Part shown: positions 28,188 through 37,162 of the stretch, piece by piece
How positions within the stretch are numbered: position 1 is the first letter of the stretch
Layout: the number at the start of each line of letters is the position of its first letter
DNA from: Neolewinella antarctica
Lineage (GTDB): Bacteria; Bacteroidota; Bacteroidia; Chitinophagales; Saprospiraceae
DNA length: 64,000 bases
Assembly (NCBI RefSeq): GCF_011927835.1
Contig: NZ_JAATJH010000004.1
Location: 359,656-423,655, forward strand
Direction: 5' to 3'
Made by a program: the position numbers and the translations under genes
The notes under the pieces: generated by a model
What the model was told of the DNA's origin: nothing
What the model saw: the letters and a program-made list of their open reading frames with translations, nothing else
The model's database searches: none

Positions 28188-28220
28188 GGGTTCTACTTTT
28201 GGTACGGTTAAGGTAAGGTA

Positions 28221-28254
28221 GGGCGCGGTCCCGATAGCTATCGGGAGTGCAGGG
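28221..28254. repeat. Derivative of the dispersed element with a perfect palindrome
   Basis: GGGCGCGG followed by the palindrome TCCCGATAGCTATCGGGA (28229-28246) and GTGCAGGG. The ends match the dispersed element; the centre is a perfect hairpin. Confidence 0.55.
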
Positions 28255-28324
28255 TAAAAAAAGGAAAAGCAGCTTTTACTAGGCGAAGCCCTAAATTCAG
28301 GCATCTCCTTGATAACTAATACCT

Positions 28325-28813
28325 ATGAATACGCTGATTATCCAAGCCTCCGCCCGGCCCGACGGCGACACCAACAAAGTGGTCCGCCACCTCGCCGCAG
28401 AACTAAAGGCCGATTGGATCGACCTACTAGACTATAAAATCTATCCCTTTAGCTACGCACAGGAATATCCTGGTGACGATCAATTTCTCGAACTCATCCG
28501 TAGCAAAATTCTAACCCACGACAAGCTTATACTGGCTACCCCGGTTTACTGGTACACGATGTCCGCCCAGCTCAAACAGTTCCTCGATCGAATCAGTGAT
28601 TTGTTGATGACGCACAAAGATCTGGGGCGGCAGCTACGGGGAAAGTCTCTTGGTAGTGTGTCAGTCGGGCTCAATACTGAACTCGTTACTGGTTTTCACG
28701 ACCCCTTTCGGCACACGGCGGTGTATTTGGGGATGGAGTTGATTGAGCCCAATCATGGTTGGGTGGAGCGGAATAGGGTAGTGTTACGGCAGGAAAGGGG
28801 TGCTTCATCTTGA
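28325..28813 (+). CDS. NAD(P)H-dependent FMN reductase / flavodoxin-fold protein
   Basis: A 162-residue flavodoxin-fold protein. The N-terminal phosphate-binding loop reads QASARPDGDTNKVV (about 7-20), and the flavin ring contact region reads ATPVYWYTMSAQLKQFLDRI (about 75-94), typical of NADPH-dependent FMN reductases and related quinone reductases. It is cytoplasmic by the lack of a signal. The substrate cannot be told. Confidence 0.85.
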   Translation: MNTLIIQASARPDGDTNKVVRHLAAELKADWIDLLDYKIYPFSYAQEYPGDDQFLELIRSKILTHDKLILATPVYWYTMSAQLKQFLDRISDLLMTHKDLGRQLRGKSLGSVSVGLNTELVTGFHDPFRHTAVYLGMELIEPNHGWVERNRVVLRQERGASS

Positions 28814-28861
28814 GCTACGGAGGAGGGCGAACCGGGTTCAAGAGGATACATGACGGCATCG

Positions 28862-29623
28862 TTAGTGAACGTCAAGCCCATCAAAGTACAGCTCCGTAAT
28901 CGCCGTATCGTCCGGGTACTTCTCTCCGGGGTAGACCGACATGATTTCGAAAGTCAGCGTCCAGTCAGGTAGGTTCTCCATAGCCGCCCAGTCTTCGCGG
29001 TCACCGGTGCCGATAGGCTCTACCGTGAAAGATTGTTCCCGCCGAGAATCCTCCAAGTTCAATAAGGCGTAAGGCTGGTTATCTACGTAGAGCTTGAGTT
29101 GCTTGACACGAGAATTGTCTTGCCAAGCCTCTGCTGACTTTACGTAACCGTTGATGATGATTACTTCGGTGACGCGCGGACTGGTGGCGGTAAAATGATA
29201 GCTCAATTTTTCTCCGATGCCCGGGCCGGGCGCCCCTTCGACCCAAGCGGTCTCATAGCTATCGTCGTGGGCGTTCGTTGCTCGATAGTCAATATTACCG
29301 GATGCGACTAGATGGGAACTGGCAGACAAGAATTTCGGCCCATCGCCACAGTACCAGCTGCACCCCGGAGGAAGGATAGACCAGTATCCCTTATAAAACA
29401 TGTCCTCATACTTATCTAACGTCGCCATTTCGGGTAGCGTAAGGTCTTCGTATTTGAAGTTCTCCACGCTAAGTTTATTCATTACTGCCACGCAGGGCGC
29501 TATCTCCTTGTCAAATTGTGCCGCCCCCGCTGCACTTTTATCAATTAATTCGCCCAGGATAGGAGTTAGTTCCGGAATTCCAAAAAGGAGAATAGACAGC
29601 AGGCCGTAAAGAAAGTGTTGCAT
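28862..29623 (-). CDS. Secreted protein with discoidin-like glycan-binding domain
   Basis: A 253-residue protein with a hydrophobic N-terminus (about 1-23) that may be a signal peptide. The C-terminal half (about 95-250) has a pattern of the discoidin/F5-8-type-C superfamily, close to the domain called NADase-type glycan-binding: ASS..L, then NAHDDSYETAWVEGAPGPGIGE, then IIINGY and LTLYVD-like strands. Such domains bind carbohydrate on partner proteins or surfaces. The N-terminal part (about 25-90) is unrecognised and contains the cysteine-rich PPGCSWYCGDG. Family call moderate; role unknown. Confidence 0.6.
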   Translation of the reverse strand: MQHFLYGLLSILLFGIPELTPILGELIDKSAAGAAQFDKEIAPCVAVMNKLSVENFKYEDLTLPEMATLDKYEDMFYKGYWSILPPGCSWYCGDGPKFLSASSHLVASGNIDYRATNAHDDSYETAWVEGAPGPGIGEKLSYHFTATSPRVTEVIIINGYVKSAEAWQDNSRVKQLKLYVDNQPYALLNLEDSRREQSFTVEPIGTGDREDWAAMENLPDWTLTFEIMSVYPGEKYPDDTAITELYFDGLDVH

Positions 29624-29688
29624 GGAGAAAGAATTGTAAGTGAACGTTCGTCGCTGCTAATGCAATTTGAGAATATTGGAACTAGCAT

Positions 29689-30186
29689 TTACATCTCCAC
29701 AATCTTCCCAGCACCCCCAACCTGAAACCGCCGCGCCGTACTAGTAGAAGCCTGATAATCAAAATCACCACCACCGCCCTGTCCACTCACCTGATGGATC
29801 AACAGCGTCTCATTCATCATCGCGTGCGTCTGCAATAATTCCTCGCCGTCATAGCTCGTCCCGGCAATCACCATCCGGTCAATCATCTCTTCCGTTTTAG
29901 GGTTGAAGGTGACCAGCGTAAAGTGGTACTGCGCTAGGTCCGCCCGCCAGTAAACAACCCCGGCGTAGTCATCCGCTTCCGGTAGCCGCATGCAGGCTAC
30001 GAACTCCGTCAACTCGTCGATCTTGCCCGGTTCGACGGGTGCGATGAACTGCTCGATCATCATGGGCGAAAGTGGTAAGGTTTCTTTACTGATCGTCCGC
30101 ACCGTCTCTTCATTGAAAGAAATGGGTAATTCTAATTCGGGAAATTGCTCCAGGAAATGCTCGAATTTTATTTGTGGGGTATCCAT
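29689..30186 (-). CDS. Hypothetical protein
   Basis: A 165-residue soluble protein that I do not recognise. It begins with an acidic helix-rich segment (FEHFLEQFPELELPI), has no signal peptide or membrane segment, and ends in a glycine-rich patch (GQGGGGDFDYQ) followed by a basic-to-hydrophobic tail. It lies 65 bases upstream of the discoidin-like gene on the same strand, so the two may be cotranscribed. Coding is supported by amino-acid composition and length only. Confidence 0.65.
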   Translation of the reverse strand: MDTPQIKFEHFLEQFPELELPISFNEETVRTISKETLPLSPMMIEQFIAPVEPGKIDELTEFVACMRLPEADDYAGVVYWRADLAQYHFTLVTFNPKTEEMIDRMVIAGTSYDGEELLQTHAMMNETLLIHQVSGQGGGGDFDYQASTSTARRFQVGGAGKIVEM

Positions 30187-30277
30187 TTTGGTTATCGATC
30201 TTTAGTGTATTGCCTACAATCGGATGAGGAATTATGTCCTTAGTAAACATGAATCAGTTTATCGTGGTATGCGCTCG

Positions 30278-30312
30278 TAAAAAACCCTCCCTCAGTTGCC
30301 TGAAGAAGGGTT
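30278..30312 (-). terminator. Terminator of the isc operon
   Basis: Arms AACCCT (30283-30288) / AGGGTT (30307-30312) with an inner TCAG/CTGA stem. The A-run on the left gives a minus-strand T-run right after iscA; a T-rich stretch on the other side may make it bidirectional. Confidence 0.65.
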
Positions 30313-30334
30313 GGTAAAATTTATTTTTTTTCAA

Positions 30335-30661
30335 TTACACCGCAAAGCTCTCTCCACAACCACACTCGCGTGAGGCGTTTGGATTATTAAAGGAAAATCC
30401 CTTTCCATCTAACCCGCCGCCAAATTCTAGCGTGGAGTTGTGCAGGTAGAGAAACGATTTCAGGTCGCAAACCACCGTCTCGTCGTTGTCTTCAAAAACC
30501 TGGTCTCTGGGCTGGAGTTCATTATCGAAGTCCAACTCATAAGTCAATCCCGAACAACCACCGCTCTGGATGGTCGCGCGCAGAAAGTAATCGTCGGTTA
30601 GTCCTTTTACTTCGCGTATGTTTTTCAAACGCTGCTTGGCGCTGTCGGCTACGAATAGCAT
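30335..30661 (-). CDS. iscA: HesB/IscA family iron-sulfur assembly protein
   Basis: An A-type carrier that passes Fe-S clusters to target proteins. The 108-residue product has the three conserved cysteines in SGGCSGLTY (about residue 36) and ECGCGESF (about 101 and 103). It is the last gene of the iscS-iscU-iscA run. The gap to iscU (139 bases) holds a TAGGCGG heptamer hairpin. The gene could equally be named erpA or sufA; the neighbours favour iscA. Confidence 0.93.
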   Translation of the reverse strand: MLFVADSAKQRLKNIREVKGLTDDYFLRATIQSGGCSGLTYELDFDNELQPRDQVFEDNDETVVCDLKSFLYLHNSTLEFGGGLDGKGFSFNNPNASRECGCGESFAV

Positions 30662-30721
30662 GGGGAAGGTTTAGAGGAAGGTTATTGGGGGGATTGAACT
30701 ACTTGGTTGCCTTTGAATTTT

Positions 30722-30795
<74 letters not shown>

Positions 30796-30800
30796 TTTGC

Positions 30801-31214
30801 CTAGTGCGTATGCTCTACTACAGTTACCGGTATACCATTCTTAGTCTGGTAATCCTTAATGGCACCCTTAATTGCATCTTCAGCAAGGACGGAACAGTGA
30901 ATCTTTACCGGTGGCAAAGCAAGTTCTTCCACGATGGCCATGTTGTCGATCGCCAAAGCTTCGTCAACGCTCTTACCCTTCAACCACTCGGTGGCTAAGC
31001 TGGAAGAAGCAATCGCCGAGCCGCAACCAAAAGTCTTGAACTTCGCGTCCGTGATCTTTTGCGTAATGGGGTCAACGTGAATCTGCAAACGCATGACGTC
31101 ACCACACTCGGGTGCGCCAACGAGTCCGGTGCCGACGCCCTTGTCGGCCTTGTCCATCGTACCGACGTTACGGGGATTCTTAAAATGGTCGAGTAACTTC
31201 TCTGAGTATGCCAT
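30801..31214 (-). CDS. iscU: Iron-sulfur cluster scaffold protein IscU
   Basis: The scaffold on which Fe-S clusters are built with sulfur from IscS. The 137-residue product has the three ligand cysteines in GAPECGDVM (about 37), FKTFGCGSAIASSS (about 63) and KIHCSVLAEDAI (about 106), and the chaperone-recognition motif LPPVK (about 99-103) bound by HscA. Neither hscA nor hscB lies in the window. It sits between iscS and iscA on the same strand. Confidence 0.97.
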   Translation of the reverse strand: MAYSEKLLDHFKNPRNVGTMDKADKGVGTGLVGAPECGDVMRLQIHVDPITQKITDAKFKTFGCGSAIASSSLATEWLKGKSVDEALAIDNMAIVEELALPPVKIHCSVLAEDAIKGAIKDYQTKNGIPVTVVEHTH

Positions 31215-31296
31215 GGGAGGGAGATTTTAATTTAGTGTTCTTCTTAGAACTTGATGTATAACAACGGCTTTGCGGGAATAGTTAAGAAAGTTCGGA

Positions 31297-31335
31297 GTCT
31301 GTAGTCCCCAGTACTATAGACCAAAGACTACAGAC
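31297..31335. repeat. Perfect inverted repeat between iscS and iscU
   Basis: GTCTGTAGTC (31297-31306) and GACTACAGAC (31326-31335) form a 10-base stem with a 19-base loop. It lies in the 132-base gap inside the operon and could tune relative expression or mRNA stability. Confidence 0.6.
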
Positions 31336-31346
31336 CCGAGACCACC

Positions 31347-32567
31347 TTAGTGCGCACTCCACTCAATAGCGTCGATATCGACACCTTCTTTGTACATCTC
31401 CCAGATCGGAGATAATTCACGCATGTGGGTAACACCTTCTGATACTTGTTTGATGGTCACGTCGATGTCTTCTTCCGTCGTGAAACGGCCGAGGCTAAAG
31501 CGAAGGCTTGAATGCGCGAGGTCGTCACCGAGGCCGAGGGCTACGAGAACGTAACTGGGCTCCAGAGAAGCGGAGGTACACGCGGAGCCGGAGCTAAGCG
31601 CGATGTTCTGGTTGAAAGTCATCATCAGGCCTTCACCTTCGACGTGCTTGAAGCTAATGTTCGTCACGTGTGGCATCCGGTGATCTTCGTTGCCGTTTAC
31701 GTAACATTCTTCGAGAATGTCGCAGAGACCTTTCTGCAGACGGTCACGCATTTTGCTGAGGCGTGCGGCATCCTGATGCATCTCGTCCTTAGCGATCGCG
31801 GCGGCTTTACCGAATCCGACGATGCCGGGTACGTTCAGCGTACCGGAGCGCATACCGCGCTCGTGGCCGCCACCGTCCATCTGGCTGGTGACTTTTACCC
31901 GTGGGTTCTTACGGCTCACGTAGAGCGCGCCGACACCTTTGGGTCCGTACATCTTGTGACTCGTAAAGGCCATCAGGTGCACACCAACTTTGCGTGGGTC
32001 GACGGGAATCTTGCCGACCGCCTGCGTAGCGTCGGACATGAACAAGACACCGTGCTTCTCGCAAATCTGACCGATCTCTTCCATCGGCTGGATGACGCCG
32101 GTTTCGTTATTCGCCCACATGATGGAGATCATGATGGTCTTATCGGTGATGGCCGCTTCGAGCTCACCGAGGTCGATCAAGCCATCGTTTTTTACGTCGA
32201 GGTAGGTCACCTCACCGCCCATTTGCTCGATTTTTTTACAAGCATCAAGGACGGCTTTGTGCTCTGTCTTGGCCGTAATGATGTGGTTGCCCTTTCGCTT
32301 GTACATCTCAAAAACACCCTTAAGTGCGAGGTTATCGCCTTCAGTGGCACCGGAAGTGAAAATGATCTCCCGCGTATCGGCGTTGATGAGGTCGGCAATT
32401 TGCTCACGGGCCAGGTCTACGGCACCCTCGGCGGCCCAGCCGGCTGGGTGGTTGCGGCTGGCGGCGTTGCCCGGGTTTTCGTAGAAGTAAGGAAGCATGG
32501 CTTCCACCGCACGGGGGTCGGTCGGGGTTGTAGAATTGTTGTCGAGGTAAATTAGACGTTGGCCCAT
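31347..32567 (-). CDS. iscS: Cysteine desulfurase IscS
   Basis: A PLP enzyme that takes sulfur from cysteine for Fe-S clusters and tRNA thiolation. The 406-residue product has LDNNSTTPTD at the start, the PLP lysine in AFTSHKMYGPKG (about 207), and the active-site loop ALSSGSACTSASLEPS with the sulfur-carrying cysteine (about 330), the long loop typical of the IscS group. It heads the iscS-iscU-iscA operon. No iscR precedes it, so control by IscR is not evident. Confidence 0.97.
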   Translation of the reverse strand: MGQRLIYLDNNSTTPTDPRAVEAMLPYFYENPGNAASRNHPAGWAAEGAVDLAREQIADLINADTREIIFTSGATEGDNLALKGVFEMYKRKGNHIITAKTEHKAVLDACKKIEQMGGEVTYLDVKNDGLIDLGELEAAITDKTIMISIMWANNETGVIQPMEEIGQICEKHGVLFMSDATQAVGKIPVDPRKVGVHLMAFTSHKMYGPKGVGALYVSRKNPRVKVTSQMDGGGHERGMRSGTLNVPGIVGFGKAAAIAKDEMHQDAARLSKMRDRLQKGLCDILEECYVNGNEDHRMPHVTNISFKHVEGEGLMMTFNQNIALSSGSACTSASLEPSYVLVALGLGDDLAHSSLRFSLGRFTTEEDIDVTIKQVSEGVTHMRELSPIWEMYKEGVDIDAIEWSAH

Positions 32568-32601
32568 GGGGGGAGAAAATTTCAGTTTCGTAATTGGAGG
32601 A

Positions 32602-32609
32602 CAAATGTA
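32602..32609 (-). promoter_or_regulatory. -7 box of iscS
   Basis: TACATTTG on the minus strand is a perfect TAnnTTTG, 34 bases upstream of the iscS ATG. The -33 region is not clear. Confidence 0.6.
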
Positions 32610-32675
32610 ACGTCCTGACGCCGCTTTAGTTGACGAACGGATTGCTCATCGGGGCACTTACTTCAACATTGATTC

Positions 32676-32705
32676 GGGCGTCCCGATTGCTACCGGGACG
32701 GGGGT
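32676..32705. repeat. GC-rich palindrome related to the dispersed element
   Basis: TCCCGattgctacCGGGA (32681-32698) flanked by GGGCG and CGGGG. It resembles the TCCCG/CGGGA hairpin of the long copies and the palindrome at 28229. Confidence 0.5.
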
Positions 32706-32796
32706 AAAGTTGATGGCTAAGAAACTCCACCCAAACTGCACAACGAGCGGTGACCCGAGCCGCTCACTAATCAGTAATCCCGACTTCATCAGCTCG

Positions 32797-32827
32797 TTTC
32801 GCCTCACTAGATTGATCACTACCTTTG
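32797..32827 (+). promoter_or_regulatory. Candidate promoter upstream of tadA
   Basis: TTTC (32797-32800), a 19-base spacer, TACCTTTG (32820-32827). The -7 box is perfect and the -33 box has one mismatch. It implies a leader of roughly 145 bases before the tadA start at 32978. Confidence 0.5.
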
Positions 32828-32977
32828 AACCATTCCGATCAGCATGAGTACCGAAATGTAAACCAAGTGCTCGTACTTAACCCGAACGAATCCAAGCCTT
32901 TTCCGTCGAGGGGCATTCGCCCCCGGGCGATACGCTCGGAATACCGATCACTATCCAAAATACCAATAAGCGACACC

Positions 32978-33424
32978 ATGCTGAAGCTCTACGACGACGA
33001 ATTCTTCATGCGCCAGGCCATCGCCCAGGCGAACCTCGCCGCCGCTGACGGGGAGATTCCGGTGGGTGCCGTGGTTGTCTCCAACGACCGCATCATCGCC
33101 CGGGGCCACAACCAGACCGAGCGCCTCAACGACGTCACGGCCCACGCCGAGATCATCGCCCTCACCGCCGCCGCTAATTATCTGGGGGATAAATACCTCC
33201 ACGATTGCACCCTCTACGTCACCCTCGAGCCCTGCCCGATGTGTGCCGGGGCGCTCGCCTGGGGTCAGGTAAGCCGGATCGTCTACGGGGCAAATGACGA
33301 CAAACGCGGCTTCATGCGCTTCGGCCGGGAGCTGCTGCACCCAAAAACCAAGCTGGAGTTCGGCGTGCTGCACGAAGAATGTGGCGCACTAATGACTTCC
33401 TTCTTCACCGGCCGGCGCGGTTAA
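32978..33424 (+). CDS. tadA: tRNA-specific adenosine deaminase
   Basis: Deaminates A34 of tRNA-Arg to inosine. The 148-residue product has the zinc site HAEIIAL (His and catalytic Glu, about 56-62) and EPCPMCAGAL (about 86-95), plus GEIPVGAVVV. The upstream in-frame stretch from 32825 has no family similarity, so ATG 32978 was chosen. Cytosine/guanine deaminases share the fold, but the spacing and length favour TadA. Confidence 0.93.
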   Translation: MLKLYDDEFFMRQAIAQANLAAADGEIPVGAVVVSNDRIIARGHNQTERLNDVTAHAEIIALTAAANYLGDKYLHDCTLYVTLEPCPMCAGALAWGQVSRIVYGANDDKRGFMRFGRELLHPKTKLEFGVLHEECGALMTSFFTGRRG

Positions 33425-33508
33425 GTCATTAAAGTATTGTTAGCGGCGCTCCCCGAAACAAACCAACCCCGAGTCGCTTACGTCAACCGTTCAGCCAAAA
33501 TAACCCCG

Positions 33509-34036
33509 ATGAAATACTTAGCTTTTCTAGCCAGCTTACTCTTCCTCACCAGCTGCGGACCAAAGCTGAGCCCCCTCACCCAGCGCATCGTCAGCGAGCA
33601 GAACTGGACGAGCGCCGAGTTCGAGCGCATCCAATTCTACCTCTCCGAAGACCTCGTTCTCACCCGCGAACTCCGCAACGGAAATACCCAGATCACGAAC
33701 GGCCAAGTCCGCGTCATCAACGGAAAGGACGTCGAACAGGTCGTCTTCCCCGCAAAAACCCCCGGCGTCTTCGTCTTCAGCCCCAAAACGGAACGCGTAG
33801 CGGTCAGCTTCGAAAGCAACAACGACAACTACCTCGTCTTCGGCCCTAACCCGAATGCCGGTAATACCTACGTGCTGCTGGCCCAGGATTGGGACCGCCG
33901 CTCGGGCTCCGTCACCTACGCCGGAAAAACCTGGCGCGTAAGTACGTCCAATGCCTTTGCTAGTTTAATGATTCCGTTAAAAGAATTGCGGGAGAAGAAA
34001 GTGAACGGCCGGGTTGTCGGGGGGAGGAAGTTGTAG
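33509..34036 (+). CDS. Hypothetical lipoprotein
   Basis: A 175-residue protein with a lipoprotein signal: MKYLAFLASLLFLTSCGPK, lipobox LTSC with Cys16. The mature part is beta-rich, with no family I recognise; a notable stretch is TWRVSTSNAFASLMIPL near the C-terminus. Such small lipoproteins are common in Bacteroidota envelopes. ATG 33509 was chosen because it starts the signal peptide. It follows tadA by 84 bases and may share its transcript. Confidence 0.75.
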   Translation: MKYLAFLASLLFLTSCGPKLSPLTQRIVSEQNWTSAEFERIQFYLSEDLVLTRELRNGNTQITNGQVRVINGKDVEQVVFPAKTPGVFVFSPKTERVAVSFESNNDNYLVFGPNPNAGNTYVLLAQDWDRRSGSVTYAGKTWRVSTSNAFASLMIPLKELREKKVNGRVVGGRKL

Positions 34037-34042
34037 GGAATT

Positions 34043-34170
<128 letters not shown>

Positions 34171-34186
34171 ACACTACCTTTACAAA

Positions 34187-36964
34187 GTGCGATTCCTACT
34201 CCTCCTAATTCTCCTCTTACCCCTAACCGCAGCCACCCAGCCCTACGGTTTCCTAACCTGGTCGGTGGAGGACGGCTTGCCACAATCACAGGTGACCGCG
34301 CTGGCGGAAGACGAGCGGGGCTACCTCTGGGTGGGGACAAACGGAGGCGGGGTAGCCCGGTTCGACGGAGCGAATTTTCGGCCGTACGGCGTGGCCGATG
34401 GGTTAACGGACAATTTCGTTCGCGGCTTGCTAGTCGGAGATAACAACCAGCTCTATGCACTGACGCGGCGGGGGCTGGCGGTGATGAACGCGGATTCGAG
34501 TGGGTTCTCCGCCGTGAAGTTTACTGGCAACATGAATGGTCTTTTTGACGCGGACGCGGGTGCCGTGCAGTGGGGCGAGCTGCAATTTTCGGACGACCAC
34601 TCCCAAATAACTTACGCTACGACTAACTACGTATTCACCCTTCAACTTGGCCAGCAGGGTTGGATCGTCACAAAAGAAACCAATCCATACATACAGGACG
34701 GTCCCGAACTCGATCTAAACGGCGGGCAAACAATCAAAGGCACCCGCGACCGCGGCTTACTCTTATTAAATAGAGGCGAACCCACCGCCAACTACACCGA
34801 AGAAGCTGGCGATTTGCCCCACAACTACGTCCTTTCACTCCTAAAAGACCGACAGGGCCGCGCATGGATCGGTACTTCCGGCGGCGGCCTCGTCCGTATG
34901 ATCCCCACCGGACTACGTTACTTCGATGCCGGCGACGGCTTGCTCGGCAACCGCGTCTACGCCCTCCACGCTGCCCGCGACGGTAAACTTTGGATTAGTG
35001 CCTCGGCGAAAGGCATCCAATATTTGGAAGCTGGCCAGTTTCAACAACCGCCGATCGAGGACCCCACGCGCGGCGTGAAAATCCCCAGCATCACCGAAGA
35101 CGGCGCGGGCCGGCTCTACTTCGCTACCGATGGACGGGGCGTAGTGGTGCTCGATTCCAACCGCGTCAGCAGCCTCACCCGCCGCTCGGGGCTTAACTCG
35201 GACTTTGTGCTGAAAGTCCTTCCCACCGGGATGAATTCAGTCATGGTAGCCAGCTACTCAAAAGGCTTAAACGAGGTTGAATACTTTCCCGAGCAAGACT
35301 CCTTCAGTGTCAATAGTTACGGGATGGATGATGGCATCGTAGTCGAAAGTCTCTCCTCGATTATTCCGTGCCAAGATGGTTTTCTCCTGGGCGGAACGGA
35401 CGGTCGGATCCAGCTGTGGTCACCCGCCCGAGGAGGGAAGATGACCGGGAAGGAAGTCCGTGTTTTTGAAGAATCCAGCGGCTTGCCCCCGGGGCGAGTT
35501 TCTACCATGCTGCTGCGCCGCGGGACGCAATTATGGGTTGCCGTGCAGGGTTACGGACTGTACTACACCGATCTGCGACTCAAAGAAATACGCTTTTTCC
35601 CTCTCCCGGCCCGCTTCCGAAAAGTCAGCACTAACATCTTTCAATTGGCCGATGACCCCAACGGTTCCGCCATTTGGCTAGGCACGGAAAGGGGCCTTAC
35701 CCGCGTGTTCCTCAATGCTGATGGCCGGCCGGATTACTACCGCAACTACGGTCGTGCCGAAGGTTTCCTTGGTGGCGAAACAACGCGCGATGCGGTAACG
35801 GTGGACAGCCTCGGCCGCCTCTGGTTCGGCACGCTGAACGGAATGGTACGCTACGAGGATGACCGGGGGGATGGCTTCCTGGCGCCGCCGCCTACGTTTC
35901 TTGAGCGCATAAATCTATTCTATAATCCGGTTCAGCCAGAAGACTACCAACTGGAAAACCAGGTACCAACTTTCACGGCCGCGAAAAACCATTTTCAGTT
36001 CCGGTTTTCCGCCGTCGACCTGACCTATCCCGATCGCCTACGCTACCGCTTTCGGTTGCGGGGGGAAGAGATGGATTGGTCGCCGCTAACGGACGAGCGG
36101 GCGGTGCGCTACGCGGGCCTGTCGCCGGGCAGATACACTTTCCTGGTGGCGGCTACGACCGACGGAAAGACTTTTGGCGAGCCGGCTACGTACACTTTTG
36201 AGATCGAGACGCCGGTAATCCGGTCGGCTTGGTTTTTAGGCCTGGTTACTTTGTTGATTAGTGGCCTGGTCATTGGCGGTTCTTACGTGCTGTACCGACG
36301 GGTTCAGCGTAAAGAGGCCGCTTTACGTGAGGAATTGGAGACACAAAACCGCCTACTCGAACTGGAGCAAAAAGCGCGGCAGTTGCAGATGAATCCTCAT
36401 TTTATCTTCAATGCCCTCAATAGCATTCGTGGGCTCGTCGACGGTAATCACGACGTAGAGGCTCGCGAACGGATCACCAAATTTGCCACCCTCATGCGGG
36501 GTATTCTCAACAATAGCCGGCAGGAGATGATCTCGCTGGAAGAAGAGGTGCAGGTCTTACGGGAGTACATTGAGATGGAGCGTTTCTGCCAGAAATTTCC
36601 CATCGAGTACACCATCGATATTCCCGATAACATTGATCCGGAAGAAGTTAGTTTACCACCGATGCTCTTACAGCCCTTCGTTGAAAACGCGATCCTTCAC
36701 GGCTTGGCGGGCAAGGAAGGTGGTGGACGGATCGACCTAAGTTTTGTTTTGCGCGGTCGCAGGATGCAGTGTTTGGTGGAAGACAACGGCGTCGGCCGCC
36801 GGGTAGCCGCCGAGCGAAAAAATGACCGGACGGCCACTCATAAATCCGTCGCGGTGGAGGTAACCGGGGAAAGATTAAGGGCTAGCGGCGGAACGTTAAC
36901 CATCGAAGACCGGGAGGGTGGTGGGACGCGGGTAGAGGTGGTGGTTCCAGTGGAAATTTGGTGA
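34187..36964 (+). CDS. Two-component regulator propeller sensor kinase (LytS-type C-terminus)
   Basis: A 925-residue periplasmic-sensing kinase. It starts at GTG 34187 with signal peptide FLLLLILLLPLTAATQ; the frame continues upstream through the heptamer array, which is unlikely to be coding. Residues about 18-620 are reg_prop beta-propeller blades with recurring LPQSQV, GYLWVGTNGGGV and RAWIGTSGGGLV motifs. A Y_Y_Y domain follows (about 625-690), one membrane segment (about 693-712), a coiled coil, then the His_kinase motif QMNPHFIFNALNS with His738 and LQPFVENAILHGL. Unlike hybrid two-component systems it has no receiver or AraC domain, so it needs a separate LytTR partner, plausibly the one at 39421. 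Confidence 0.9.
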   Translation: MRFLLLLILLLPLTAATQPYGFLTWSVEDGLPQSQVTALAEDERGYLWVGTNGGGVARFDGANFRPYGVADGLTDNFVRGLLVGDNNQLYALTRRGLAVMNADSSGFSAVKFTGNMNGLFDADAGAVQWGELQFSDDHSQITYATTNYVFTLQLGQQGWIVTKETNPYIQDGPELDLNGGQTIKGTRDRGLLLLNRGEPTANYTEEAGDLPHNYVLSLLKDRQGRAWIGTSGGGLVRMIPTGLRYFDAGDGLLGNRVYALHAARDGKLWISASAKGIQYLEAGQFQQPPIEDPTRGVKIPSITEDGAGRLYFATDGRGVVVLDSNRVSSLTRRSGLNSDFVLKVLPTGMNSVMVASYSKGLNEVEYFPEQDSFSVNSYGMDDGIVVESLSSIIPCQDGFLLGGTDGRIQLWSPARGGKMTGKEVRVFEESSGLPPGRVSTMLLRRGTQLWVAVQGYGLYYTDLRLKEIRFFPLPARFRKVSTNIFQLADDPNGSAIWLGTERGLTRVFLNADGRPDYYRNYGRAEGFLGGETTRDAVTVDSLGRLWFGTLNGMVRYEDDRGDGFLAPPPTFLERINLFYNPVQPEDYQLENQVPTFTAAKNHFQFRFSAVDLTYPDRLRYRFRLRGEEMDWSPLTDERAVRYAGLSPGRYTFLVAATTDGKTFGEPATYTFEIETPVIRSAWFLGLVTLLISGLVIGGSYVLYRRVQRKEAALREELETQNRLLELEQKARQLQMNPHFIFNALNSIRGLVDGNHDVEARERITKFATLMRGILNNSRQEMISLEEEVQVLREYIEMERFCQKFPIEYTIDIPDNIDPEEVSLPPMLLQPFVENAILHGLAGKEGGGRIDLSFVLRGRRMQCLVEDNGVGRRVAAERKNDRTATHKSVAVEVTGERLRASGGTLTIEDREGGGTRVEVVVPVEIW

Positions 36965-37101
36965 TTGTATAATTCAAATTATCGCCCAGTTGAATGTGCG
37001 CTGCCTCGCGGATCGAGTTATTCTTAGCTACGCCTCTTGTTGGAGGCCCGATCGTCTCCTTTGAGGATTGACAAAATTCATGCGCAGGTGGTCGGATAAA
37101 T

Positions 37102-37131
37102 AAACCAGCCAGCGCAGCCAGCTGGTTTTTT
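37102..37131. terminator. Bidirectional terminator
   Basis: AAACCAGC (37102-37109) / GCTGGTTT (37121-37128) followed by more T, between the convergent sensor kinase and arsR genes. Confidence 0.7.
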
Positions 37132-37162
37132 GTCCGAATACTCGTAGCGACGAAAACCGTTG

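Larger units (their letters stand above)
32568..32977. other. Divergent intergenic region iscS / tadA
   Basis: 410 bases. It contains the iscS -7 box, a GC-rich palindrome (32681-32698) and a plus-strand -7 box (32820-32827). The frame of tadA is open back to 32825 but that stretch shows no deaminase similarity. Nothing else was recognised. Confidence 0.45.

Noticed and set aside
31512..32555. Long plus-strand frame of 347 codons opposite iscS
   Set aside because: Shadow of iscS; no family pattern of its own.
34740..34755. Element-like word GCACCCGCGACCGCGG in the propeller kinase gene
   Set aside because: It is read in another frame (GTRDRG), which fits a normal propeller blade motif; chance similarity is likely.
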